Positions 16,229 to 23,890 of a stretch of 64,000 nt of DNA are shown here, in pieces (position 1 is the first letter of the stretch; each line of letters begins with the position of its first letter). Under the pieces are notes generated by a model. It worked only from the letters and a program-made list of their open reading frames with translations, did no database searches and was not told the origin of the DNA. Made by a program: the position numbers and the translations under genes. The DNA comes from Brachybacterium kimchii (GTDB lineage Bacteria > Actinomycetota > Actinomycetes > Actinomycetales > Dermabacteraceae). Where the stretch lies: the NCBI RefSeq assembly GCF_023373525.1, contig NZ_CP097218.1, positions 3,100,001 to 3,164,000 of the forward strand, written 5' to 3'.

Positions 16229-17196
16229 CAGCGGGTCCTCTTCTTCTCGCGGTTGCCGGAGTTCAGCAGCGCCGCCATGGCGATGGCCAGCACCAGCAGG
16301 AGGATCGAGAGCGCAGAGGCGTACCCCACGTCGCCGAACGGCACGGCCTGCCGGTAGATGTACGTGCCCAGGAACTCCGTCGCATAGTTCGGTCCTCCCT
16401 GCGTGACCAGGAAGGGGATGTCGAACAGCTTGAGGGAGGCGATCGCGGTGAGCATCGCGAGAGCGACCACGGTCCCCCGCATGCCGGGAAGGATGATGTT
16501 CCACAGCATCCGGAGATTTCCGGCGCCGTCGATGCGAGCCGCCTCGAGCGTCTCGGACTCGATCTGCCCCATCGCGGAGTAGTAGAGGATGAAGGAGATC
16601 CCGGTCGTCTGCCAGATCTGCATGATCATCAGGACCAGCAGCGCCGTCCCGGACTGGGCGAGCCAGGGTTGGGAGATGAACCCCAGGCCCACGGACTCGA
16701 GGACCGTGTTCACCGGCCCGTCCCCGGCGAACAGGATCCGGAACACGGGCGCCATGATCGCCGGGGCGAGGACCACGGGAACGAACACGATCACCTTGTA
16801 GAGGGCCGCGAAGCGGACACGCGAGTGCAGGAGTGCCGCAAGAAGAACCCCGAGGATCGTCTGACCCAGGAAGGTGACGACGAAGTAGACGATGGTGTGC
16901 CGGATCGACCCCCAGAAGATGGGGTCCTGCAGCGCGCGGCGGAAGTTCTCCGTGCCCACACCTTCCGGATGCGGGCTGATGCCGTTCCAGTCGAGCGTCG
17001 ATGCCCAGGCGTTGTAGCCGATGCAGAAGTACACGATTCCGCCCGATACCACGAGGGCGGGGAGGATCCAGAGGAAGCCGTTCGGCCGGAACGGATGGGA
17101 TCGGCGGCGGGCACCGCCTTCCCTCCGGCCCTCGGGTTCCGATGGCATGGAAGAGTGGGTCGAAGCGACTGCGTCGGGGGCGAGTGCGCTGGTCAT
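16228..17196 (-). CDS. sugar ABC transporter permease (MalF type)
   Basis: This 322-residue CUT1 permease has a 40-residue charged N-terminal extension before the first helix (FLWILPALVVSGGIVYFCIGY). It has about six membrane segments and the EAA loop TLEAARIDGAGNLRMLWNIILP. It overlaps the substrate-binding lipoprotein gene by 4 nt (ATGA) and pairs with the permease that follows. The substrate is inferred to be an oligosaccharide or glycoside, from the DUF1080 and Gfo/Idh partners downstream. Confidence 0.92.
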   Translation of the reverse strand: MTSALAPDAVASTHSSMPSEPEGRREGGARRRSHPFRPNGFLWILPALVVSGGIVYFCIGYNAWASTLDWNGISPHPEGVGTENFRRALQDPIFWGSIRHTIVYFVVTFLGQTILGVLLAALLHSRVRFAALYKVIVFVPVVLAPAIMAPVFRILFAGDGPVNTVLESVGLGFISQPWLAQSGTALLVLMIMQIWQTTGISFILYYSAMGQIESETLEAARIDGAGNLRMLWNIILPGMRGTVVALAMLTAIASLKLFDIPFLVTQGGPNYATEFLGTYIYRQAVPFGDVGYASALSILLLVLAIAMAALLNSGNREKKRTR

Positions 17197-18587
17197 ACGA
17201 GTTCCACCGTCTTCACGAGTTGGGTGATGGCTTCGGTGGGGGACGTGCCGCCCTCGAGCACCGAGATGACTGCCGATCGGAGCGCCTCCGAGACTGCGGG
17301 CTTCGCGTACTGATCGCGTGACTCGGAGCTCTCGGTGGCCACTTCGTAGAGCTCCTGGATAGCGGGGACCTGCTGATCGGCATCCACCAGGCCGATGTCG
17401 TTCCACGCCGGTTCGGTGCCGACGCGGGCTGGGATGAGGTCGATGGCGTTCGCGATCGTCTGCGCCCCGGTGGTCGAGGTGGTGAGCCAGAGAGCGAAGG
17501 TGGTCGCCGCGGCGGTCGACTGCGAGCGCGCATTGATCGAGAGCCCGTAGTCGAGTTCGCCGAAGATCGGGGAGACGGAGCCGCCGTCGACCATGATCGG
17601 GAAGCGAGTCGGCATCTGGAGGAAGGGCTCAGGGTCGCGGACTCCTGCTGCCTGCATCGAGGAGACCGCGCTCTCCCGACCCGAGTACTGGGCGTACCAG
17701 GTGCCCATCTGCACCATGGCCGCCTTCTGCGACATGAAGGCGTTGTTCGCGTCCGGATACTGGGTGAGTCCGACGACGTCGTCACGGATGATGCCGTCAT
17801 CCTTCATCCTCGAGAAGATCTCGAGGCCCTCCGCGAACACCGGATCGCTCCATGGACGCTCGCCTTTCAGCGCACTGATCCAGGCGCCAGGCTCGATACT
17901 CCCGACGATGGTCCGCCACGTCTCGACGACGAAGCCGTCGGACACGGCGCCCATGGCCATGCAGTCCTTGCCATGGGCGCGGAAGATGGCGGCGACGTCC
18001 ACCCATTCGTCGTACGTGGTGGGGACCTCGACGCCGTAGTCGTCGAACATGGACTGGTTGACCCAGATGCAGCCCGCTGCGACGCCGCCCATGCCCACGG
18101 CAGCGACGGAGCCGTCCTCCCGGGTCAGGCCATCGTGAGAGAAGGTGAAGCTTTTGCGCCAGTTGGTGCCGAGCTCCTCCTCGAGAGCGGGCCGCAGGTC
18201 CAGGCCGAACTCCCCGAAGGTGCCGAAGTCGGAATTGAGGCCGCCGAGGGCGACGCTGAAGATGTCCGGACCCGAATTGGACGTGAGCCCGGCACGCAGC
18301 GCGGCCTTGTAGTCCGAGTTCTCGAAGTTCTTGTAGGTGACCTCGATGTCCGGGTAGGTCTTGTTGAACGTCGCGATGTACTTCTCCGCGACGCCGGTGT
18401 CGGGTGTCCAGCTCCACCAGTTGATCGAGCCCGAGGTGGCGGAACCGGCTGCTCCACCGCTGCGCACATCGGTGCCGCCGCATCCCGCCAGCAGTGCGGG
18501 GCCTGCGGCTGTCGCCAGTCCTATGCCTGCGAGCCCGACGGCGCGTCTCCTCGAGAAGACGCTGGTCGGCCACAGTTCGTCAGCCAT
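17193..18587 (-). CDS. sugar ABC transporter substrate-binding lipoprotein
   Basis: This 464-residue extracytoplasmic solute-binding protein belongs to the family-1 sugar binders. Its N-terminus carries a twin-arginine-like SRRRAVGL and the lipobox LLAGC with lipidated Cys36. The mature part has aromatic sugar-contact candidates (INWWSWTPDTGV, YPDIEVTYKNF) and GTWYAQYSG. AGGAGG lies 8 nt before the ATG. It heads the operon SBP-permease-permease-propeller-Gfo/Idh-DUF1080. It diverges from the ROK regulator 110 bp away, which most likely controls it. Confidence 0.93.
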   Translation of the reverse strand: MADELWPTSVFSRRRAVGLAGIGLATAAGPALLAGCGGTDVRSGGAAGSATSGSINWWSWTPDTGVAEKYIATFNKTYPDIEVTYKNFENSDYKAALRAGLTSNSGPDIFSVALGGLNSDFGTFGEFGLDLRPALEEELGTNWRKSFTFSHDGLTREDGSVAAVGMGGVAAGCIWVNQSMFDDYGVEVPTTYDEWVDVAAIFRAHGKDCMAMGAVSDGFVVETWRTIVGSIEPGAWISALKGERPWSDPVFAEGLEIFSRMKDDGIIRDDVVGLTQYPDANNAFMSQKAAMVQMGTWYAQYSGRESAVSSMQAAGVRDPEPFLQMPTRFPIMVDGGSVSPIFGELDYGLSINARSQSTAAATTFALWLTTSTTGAQTIANAIDLIPARVGTEPAWNDIGLVDADQQVPAIQELYEVATESSESRDQYAKPAVSEALRSAVISVLEGGTSPTEAITQLVKTVELV

Positions 18588-18697
18588 TCTGGAGTCCTCC
18601 TCATCATCGAGTGGAGTGCCCGCGCGGAGCGGGTGGCTGGAAAGCTAGCACGAAATCGCCAACTTAGATACAGTGAGTAAGGAAGTGAGGAGAGCTC

Positions 18698-19972
18698 GTG
18701 ACACGACGACGTGGACAGACCTCGGCGCGGGACAACCGAGGGGCCCTGCTGGACCTGATCCGGTCGGCGGGGAGCATCAGCAGGGTGGAGATCGCCGCGC
18801 GCTCCGGCTTGACGGAGGCGACGGTCTCGCGCATCGTCAAGCAGCTCGTGCAGTCGGGGATAGTGATCGAGACCGGGCGCGGCAGCTCGACGGGAGGCAA
18901 ACGGCCGACCCTCCTCGAGCTCAACCGCACGGCGCGCTTTGCGGTGGGGATACTTCTCAGCGACCGGCGGACGACGTACGTACTCACCGACCTCTCGGGG
19001 GCCGTGGTCGCGTCCGACGAGGCCGCCGGCACCGCGCACATTCGTCGCGGCGACGTCGCGGCGACCGCTCCCGGCGTGATCGATTCCCTGCTGGAACAGG
19101 CCAAGGCGCCACGCGAAGCACTGCTCGGCATCGGCGTCGCGATCCCCGGCCGCGAGGAGTACGGCGAATCCGGTCCGCGTCCCGATCCCGAGTGGCGCCC
19201 GGAATGGGACTGGGCGGCGGTCGAGCAGGATCTCGCGAAGGCCACAGGCCGACCGATCTCGGTCGAGAACGACTCGACCTGCGCCGCCATCGGGGAGTTC
19301 TGGACGACCCAGGGGTCCGCCGCCGCAGATTTCGCGGTGGTCAACCTCGCCTCGGGCATCGGCTTCGGCCTGGTCACGGCTGGGGACGTCTACCGCGGGG
19401 CGACCTCGAACGTGGGGGAGCTCGGTCACGTGATACTCGACGTGAACGGCCCGGAGTGCACCTGTGGCAGCCGAGGCTGTCTCGAGATGCTCGCTGCGTC
19501 GAAGGCGATCGTCCGAAGTGCGCTGGGCGACAGGGCATTCGCGCACGACCTCGCGCTGAGCGGAGCACCGGAAGACGCCCCGGACGACTACGACCGCATC
19601 GCCCGTGCGAGTGCAGACGGCGATGGGAGGGCCACCGCGCTCATCGTCGACGCGGCTCGCCTCTTGGGGAAGGCGCTCGTCTCCGTCACCAACGTGCTGG
19701 ATCTGGAGCGCATCGTCCTCACCGGCCCTGCACTCGACCACGTGGGCTCTGAAGTTGCGCGTGTGGTGGGCGAGGAGCTGTCGGACCACGCCTACGTTCG
19801 GCGCATCCATCCGACCCACGTGCAGCTTTCCCGCAACGGCCGCCTCGCCTCATCCATAGGCGCTGCCTCTCTCGCCATCCATGAGCAGCTCGGCGGTTTC
19901 CACCGGACAGCGGCGCCTCAGGAGTCCGCGGACCACGAACAGTCGATACGTCAGAGGAGCACCAAGGAATGA
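18698..19972 (+). CDS. ROK-family transcriptional regulator
   Basis: This 424-residue regulator has an N-terminal winged helix-turn-helix (ISRVEIAARSGLTEATVSRIVKQLV residues about 27-51) followed by the ROK sugar-kinase-like domain. The zinc-binding CTCGSRGCLE motif and VGELGHV are present, as are VENDSTCAAIGEF and a GIGFGLV segment. It senses a sugar or sugar phosphate. GTG start with GAGGAG just upstream. It is divergent from the ABC importer operon and overlaps the aldo/keto reductase by ATGA, so it probably regulates both directions. Confidence 0.92.
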   Translation: MTRRRGQTSARDNRGALLDLIRSAGSISRVEIAARSGLTEATVSRIVKQLVQSGIVIETGRGSSTGGKRPTLLELNRTARFAVGILLSDRRTTYVLTDLSGAVVASDEAAGTAHIRRGDVAATAPGVIDSLLEQAKAPREALLGIGVAIPGREEYGESGPRPDPEWRPEWDWAAVEQDLAKATGRPISVENDSTCAAIGEFWTTQGSAAADFAVVNLASGIGFGLVTAGDVYRGATSNVGELGHVILDVNGPECTCGSRGCLEMLAASKAIVRSALGDRAFAHDLALSGAPEDAPDDYDRIARASADGDGRATALIVDAARLLGKALVSVTNVLDLERIVLTGPALDHVGSEVARVVGEELSDHAYVRRIHPTHVQLSRNGRLASSIGAASLAIHEQLGGFHRTAAPQESADHEQSIRQRSTKE

Positions 19973-20955
19973 GCACGACAGATGACATCCATGTCCCGGC
20001 TCTCAAGGACAACCGACCGTGGAAGCGATCGGCGGGGAGCAGCGAGCTGCCCCTCACGGCCGTCGGCCTCGGCGGAGCACCGCTCGCGAGCATGCCCGCC
20101 GTGCTGGGTTACGAGGTGCCCTCGGATCGCGCCGTGGATCTTGTCGAACGCGTCCTGACGAGCCCCGTCGGAGTCATCGACACGTCGAACGGGTACAACG
20201 ACGGCGAGAGCGAGCGCCGCATCGGGAGGGCTCTGGCGAATATCGGTCCGGCCTCCGGAACCCTCGTCGTCACCAAGGTCGACGCGGAGAGGCGCGACTA
20301 CTCGGGTGACCGCGTGCGTGCATCCGTGCGCGAGAGCCAGGAGCGGTTGGGCATGGACCACCTTCCGCTCGTGCACCTGCATGACCCGGAATTCCACGAT
20401 TTCGACGATCTCTCGGGGCCGGGTGGTGCCGTGCGGACGCTTCTCCAGCTCAAGGAGGAGGGCGTCATCGGCGCGATCGGGGTCGCGGGCGGTCACGCGC
20501 CGACGATCTCTCGGTACGTGGAGCTCGGCGTCTTCGATGCACTGCTCGTCCATAACCGCCTGACCCTTGTGGACAGGAGTGCCGAAAGGCTCTTCGAACG
20601 GGCGGCATCGCGAGGGATGGCCGTCTTCAATGCGGGGATCTACGGCGGCGGCATCCTTGCGTCGCCCGAGGCCGGACGGTCGACCTACGCATATCGGCCC
20701 GCATCGCCCGCGGTCCTGGAGGCCATCGCCTCCATGCACGCAGCGTGCATCCGTCATGGCATCCCACTCGCCACGGCTGCGCTGCAGGCGTCTCTCCGAG
20801 AACCGACCGTCGACTGCACTCTCGTCGGGATGAGCCGACCGGAACGGCTGGAGGCGACCCTGCGCGCGGCCTCCGAGCCGATCCCGGAATCTCTCTGGCA
20901 CGAACTCGACGAACTGCGTCCATCGCCTGAGCTGTGGATCGACGCGCAGGGCTGA
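19969..20955 (+). CDS. aldo/keto reductase, D-threo-aldose (L-fucose) dehydrogenase-like
   Basis: This 328-residue (beta/alpha)8-barrel oxidoreductase resembles the D-threo-aldose 1-dehydrogenase/pyridoxal dehydrogenase branch. VGLGGAPLA comes first, the active-site Asp and Tyr lie in IDTSNGYNDGESERRIG, Lys in VVTKVD, and His in PLVHLHDPE. The branch oxidises aldoses such as L-fucose to lactones, or reduces small aldehydes, with NAD(P). It overlaps the ROK regulator by 4 nt and belongs to the same sugar island. A 111-bp gap follows before the tautomerase. Confidence 0.85.
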   Translation: MSTTDDIHVPALKDNRPWKRSAGSSELPLTAVGLGGAPLASMPAVLGYEVPSDRAVDLVERVLTSPVGVIDTSNGYNDGESERRIGRALANIGPASGTLVVTKVDAERRDYSGDRVRASVRESQERLGMDHLPLVHLHDPEFHDFDDLSGPGGAVRTLLQLKEEGVIGAIGVAGGHAPTISRYVELGVFDALLVHNRLTLVDRSAERLFERAASRGMAVFNAGIYGGGILASPEAGRSTYAYRPASPAVLEAIASMHAACIRHGIPLATAALQASLREPTVDCTLVGMSRPERLEATLRAASEPIPESLWHELDELRPSPELWIDAQG

Positions 20956-21066
20956 GCCCGCCCCGCTGTTCTCTGCCTGAGCACCCGCGCCGCCCCGGTC
21001 GCCCGCCGATCCGTCCGAACTGCCCGACAACCCGAACAGCCGAGTCACCGAACACCAGGAGAAGCA

Positions 21067-21432
21067 ATGCCCCACGCACGCGTCGATCTTCATCGCACCC
21101 ACGCCGACCGTCTCGAGGAGATCAGCTCAGCGATCCTCGCCGGCATGGTGCGCGGCCTCGACATGCCGGAGGACGATCTCTTCCAGATCTTCCGGCTGCA
21201 CGAGCCCGGCGAACTCGTCTTCAGCAGGACGTTCCCCGAAGCGGATCGCGACGACATCATCTTCATCGAGATCCTGGCCGGTCGTGTCTACGACGCGGAG
21301 ACGAAGCATGCGGGGATGGTCGCCGTCGCGGACGAGCTCGAGAAGCTCGGGATCAAGCGCGACAACCTCTTGATGCATGTCGTGGAGGTCGAGCGCACGG
21401 ACTGGTACTCGCCCGGAACGCTGGCTTCATGA
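21067..21432 (+). CDS. tautomerase-superfamily protein with N-terminal proline
   Basis: This 121-residue protein matches the Tautomerase_2 type. The second codon is Pro (MPHARVDL), which becomes the catalytic Pro-1 after Met removal. The conserved segment FSRTFPEADRDDIIFIEI and VVEVERTDWYSPG follow. Such enzymes shift keto-enol or double-bond positions in small keto acids. AGGAGA lies 4 nt before the ATG. It overlaps the Gfo/Idh-like gene by ATGA, and that tight coupling suggests both act on the same keto intermediate of the sugar pathway. No export signal is present. Confidence 0.85.
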   Translation: MPHARVDLHRTHADRLEEISSAILAGMVRGLDMPEDDLFQIFRLHEPGELVFSRTFPEADRDDIIFIEILAGRVYDAETKHAGMVAVADELEKLGIKRDNLLMHVVEVERTDWYSPGTLAS

Positions 21433-22586
21433 TCGAGCACGCGCGTGCACCATGGGTCAATACCTCGACGACGACGAACAGCGCCCCTCTCCCCGAACCC
21501 ACGCGTTTCGCTCTGATCGGTGCGGGCTGGAGGTCCCGGATCTTCGTCGATATCGCACGAGCGCGTCCGGATCTCTTCACCCTCACCGCTGTCCTCGCCC
21601 GTAGGCCCGCGGCGGCGCGCGAACGCCTGGGAGCCGACGTCCCGATGGTCGAGGATCTCGATTCTCTCGGTCGCTCCCGGCCCGACATGGTGGTGGTCTG
21701 CCTTCCGCGCGAGGTGATGCCCCGCTGGATCGAAGCGCTCGTGGACCGTGGTCTGGTGGTTCTGTGCGAGACGCCGCCCGCGGGAGACCTCTCCGAGCTG
21801 CGGGCGCTCTGGAGCAGGGTCGGCGACGCGAACGCGGTGCAGGTGGCGGAGCAGTATCTGCGGATGCCTGAGAACGCCGCGGCGCTCACGGTCTCCCACT
21901 CCGGCCTGATCGGCGCCCCCACCTCGGTACATGTGTCCTCGACGCACGACTACCACGCGGTCTCGATGATCCGCGGGCTCCTCGGAGCCGGCCGGGGTCC
22001 CGCCACGGTGCGCTCCCATCGCCGCACATCACCCCTCGCCGACCCTCTGGACCCGGACGGGTGGACCGGTGACATCGAGCCGAGGCCCCGCACGACGACC
22101 TTGGCGACGATCGACTTCGACGACGCCGGAGTCGGGCTCTACGACTTCACCGAGAACCAGTGGTGGAACCCTCTCCGACAGGACCATCTGACGGTCCGAG
22201 GCACTCGCGGCGAGATCCGCGACGGCAGCGTGGTGAGGATGCTCGATGCGACGACCCCTGTGACTGCGGAACTGCGCCGACGTCGCACCGGTGAGGGTAT
22301 GAATCTGGAAGGGTCCGACACGGCGACCATCAGCCTCGGCGACCGTGTGCTCTATCGCAATCCGTTCGAGGGCGGACGCTTCAACGACGACGAGATCGCT
22401 GTCGCGACGATCATGGCGGAGACCGGGGAGTGGGCACGTGATCGGCCTGCGCGCGATGCCGCTGCCGAGGGGCCCTATCCCCTCGCCGATGCCTGCCACG
22501 ATCACGCGATCGCATGTGCGTTCGCGGACGCGACCGACGAGCCCACGAGGGTGGCCGGCGAACCCTGGATGTCGGGCCGCCACTGA
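21429..22586 (+). CDS. Gfo/Idh-like protein lacking the EKP lysine
   Basis: This 385-residue protein has a clear Rossmann N-terminus (FALIGAGWRSRIF) and the fold pattern of Gfo/Idh/MocA enzymes. The catalytic EKP motif reads CETPPAG, so Thr replaces the usual Lys, and the GGG.L.D.G.H block is replaced by STHDYHAVSMIRGLLG. It may therefore be a non-canonical dehydrogenase, an NAD-dependent isomerase or lyase, or a binding protein. The start is the ATG that overlaps the tautomerase stop (ATGA). Upstream in-frame sequence is antisense or other-frame noise. It is the last gene of the plus-strand part of the sugar island. Confidence 0.8.
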   Translation: MIEHARAPWVNTSTTTNSAPLPEPTRFALIGAGWRSRIFVDIARARPDLFTLTAVLARRPAAARERLGADVPMVEDLDSLGRSRPDMVVVCLPREVMPRWIEALVDRGLVVLCETPPAGDLSELRALWSRVGDANAVQVAEQYLRMPENAAALTVSHSGLIGAPTSVHVSSTHDYHAVSMIRGLLGAGRGPATVRSHRRTSPLADPLDPDGWTGDIEPRPRTTTLATIDFDDAGVGLYDFTENQWWNPLRQDHLTVRGTRGEIRDGSVVRMLDATTPVTAELRRRRTGEGMNLEGSDTATISLGDRVLYRNPFEGGRFNDDEIAVATIMAETGEWARDRPARDAAAEGPYPLADACHDHAIACAFADATDEPTRVAGEPWMSGRH

Positions 22587-22615
22587 GTGCCGGTGCCGAC
22601 GTCCGGCCACCGCAC
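22587..22615. terminator. possible imperfect terminator between convergent genes
   Basis: GTGCCGGTGCCG and CGGCCACCGCAC pair in blocks of 4, 4 and 3 bp with single-base bulges around a short loop, directly after the TGA of the Gfo/Idh-like gene and before the stop of the convergent hydrolase gene. Confidence 0.35.
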
Positions 22616-22619
22616 GACT

Positions 22620-23858
22620 TCAGACCCGCGAGCCGTACCAGGCCTGGCATCCGTCGGCGCCGGGGGCGGTGGTGATCTCGAGGAGCTGCCCGGTGGAGGT
22701 GCGCACGAACGTGGGGGAGTAGTTCGGGCACGGCGAGTCGTCGGGGTCCTCCACGGGCACGGGCGCGGGCTCGGTCGCCCAGGAGATGTCCCCGGTCAGC
22801 GAGCTGTTGCGGGTGCGCAGCAGCACCTGTCCGTTGATCGGGGAGATCGCACCGTCCACGGTGTAGTGCATCTGGGAGCCCAGGATCACCGAGCCGTCCG
22901 CATCCAGGGTGAGGGTCGGCGTGTGGCGGGGCTCGGTGCCGTCATCGGCGACGATGGCGGCGTCCCTCGCGGTGACCGGACCCCAGTCACGGGGGTCGTC
23001 GGCCGTGCGCACGAAGAGGCGGCAGGCGTCCGTCGGGCTCTCCCCGCACACCTCGTAGGTCATGGCCCAGCGGCCGTCGGGCAGGCGGCGCACGTTGGGC
23101 ATGCCCGGCCGGGACGTCGGGTCCTCGAGCTCGATCACGGGCACCGGATCGGTCCAGGTCAGGCCGTCCGTGGAGGTCTGCAGGACGATCTTCTGGGAGT
23201 GGTGCTCGCCGTCGGTCTCATCGCAGTACAGCAGCACCAGCGTGCCGTCGTCCGTGGTCGCGAACTCCGGCTCCCACAGCCCGCCCTCGTTGGCGGCGGC
23301 ATGGGTGATGGCCACGCGCTCCCAGCTGCGTCCGAGGTCCGTGCTCGCCCAGACGCGGATCGTCATCCGACGCTCCGCACGGTCGGCGCCCACCGAGGCG
23401 CTCCACAGCAGCGCGCCCTCGGGCAGGTCGCCGATCGCGCGCGGCAGCTCGTAGAGCGTGGCGCAGCAGATGCCCTCCCCGCCCTGCGTCGCCTCGTCGA
23501 AGACCTTTCCGACCTGGGCGAACGTGGCGCCGCCGTCGGTCGACTCGAAGATCGCGCCGGAGCCCTCCGCGCCGTCGGCCCCTTCGAAGGTGACGACGGA
23601 GGCGAGCAGGCGGTCGTCCGCCGCGCCCTGGTGCGCGAGGCGGATCGCGCGCGGGTACAGGCCGATGCCGTCCTGCAGGAGGCGGGGCGACCGGTCGGCC
23701 GGGCCGGCGCCGACGCCTGTGCCGGCTCCGTCGGACCGTCCTCCCGTTCCGTCGGGTCCTCGTCCCGTCCCGTCGGCCGATGCGGGGCCGGTGATACCGG
23801 CGACAGCGGTGCCGGTCAGGGCGGCGGTGAGTGCGGTGGTCAGGGTGCGACGTTGCAT
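22620..23858 (-). CDS. secreted BNR/Asp-box glycoside hydrolase (sialidase-superfamily, GH93-like)
   Basis: This 412-residue exported protein has an N-terminal signal peptide (MQRRTLTTALTAALTGTAVA, probable cleavage after ASA at residue 28) and a Gly/Asp-rich linker (about 29-55). A sialidase-fold six-bladed propeller follows, with Asp boxes STDGGATF (106-113), STDLGRSW (172-179) and STDGLTW (229-235). LYPRAIRL and GLWEPEF mark the catalytic face. Its partner is a GH51 arabinofuranosidase in the same orientation, which makes an exo-arabinanase of the GH93 type more likely than a true sialidase. The ATG at 23858 follows AGAGGA. The frame upstream is antisense to a neighbour and not coding. Confidence 0.8.
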   Translation of the reverse strand: MQRRTLTTALTAALTGTAVAGITGPASADGTGRGPDGTGGRSDGAGTGVGAGPADRSPRLLQDGIGLYPRAIRLAHQGAADDRLLASVVTFEGADGAEGSGAIFESTDGGATFAQVGKVFDEATQGGEGICCATLYELPRAIGDLPEGALLWSASVGADRAERRMTIRVWASTDLGRSWERVAITHAAANEGGLWEPEFATTDDGTLVLLYCDETDGEHHSQKIVLQTSTDGLTWTDPVPVIELEDPTSRPGMPNVRRLPDGRWAMTYEVCGESPTDACRLFVRTADDPRDWGPVTARDAAIVADDGTEPRHTPTLTLDADGSVILGSQMHYTVDGAISPINGQVLLRTRNSSLTGDISWATEPAPVPVEDPDDSPCPNYSPTFVRTSTGQLLEITTAPGADGCQAWYGSRV

Positions 23859-23890
23859 CTGCGTCACGTCCTCTTCTGGGGTTTCCGGGA

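Noticed and set aside
22620..23858. True sialidase
   Set aside because: Asp boxes alone do not show sialidase activity; the GH51 and ABC context fits arabinan better, and no sialic acid genes are nearby.
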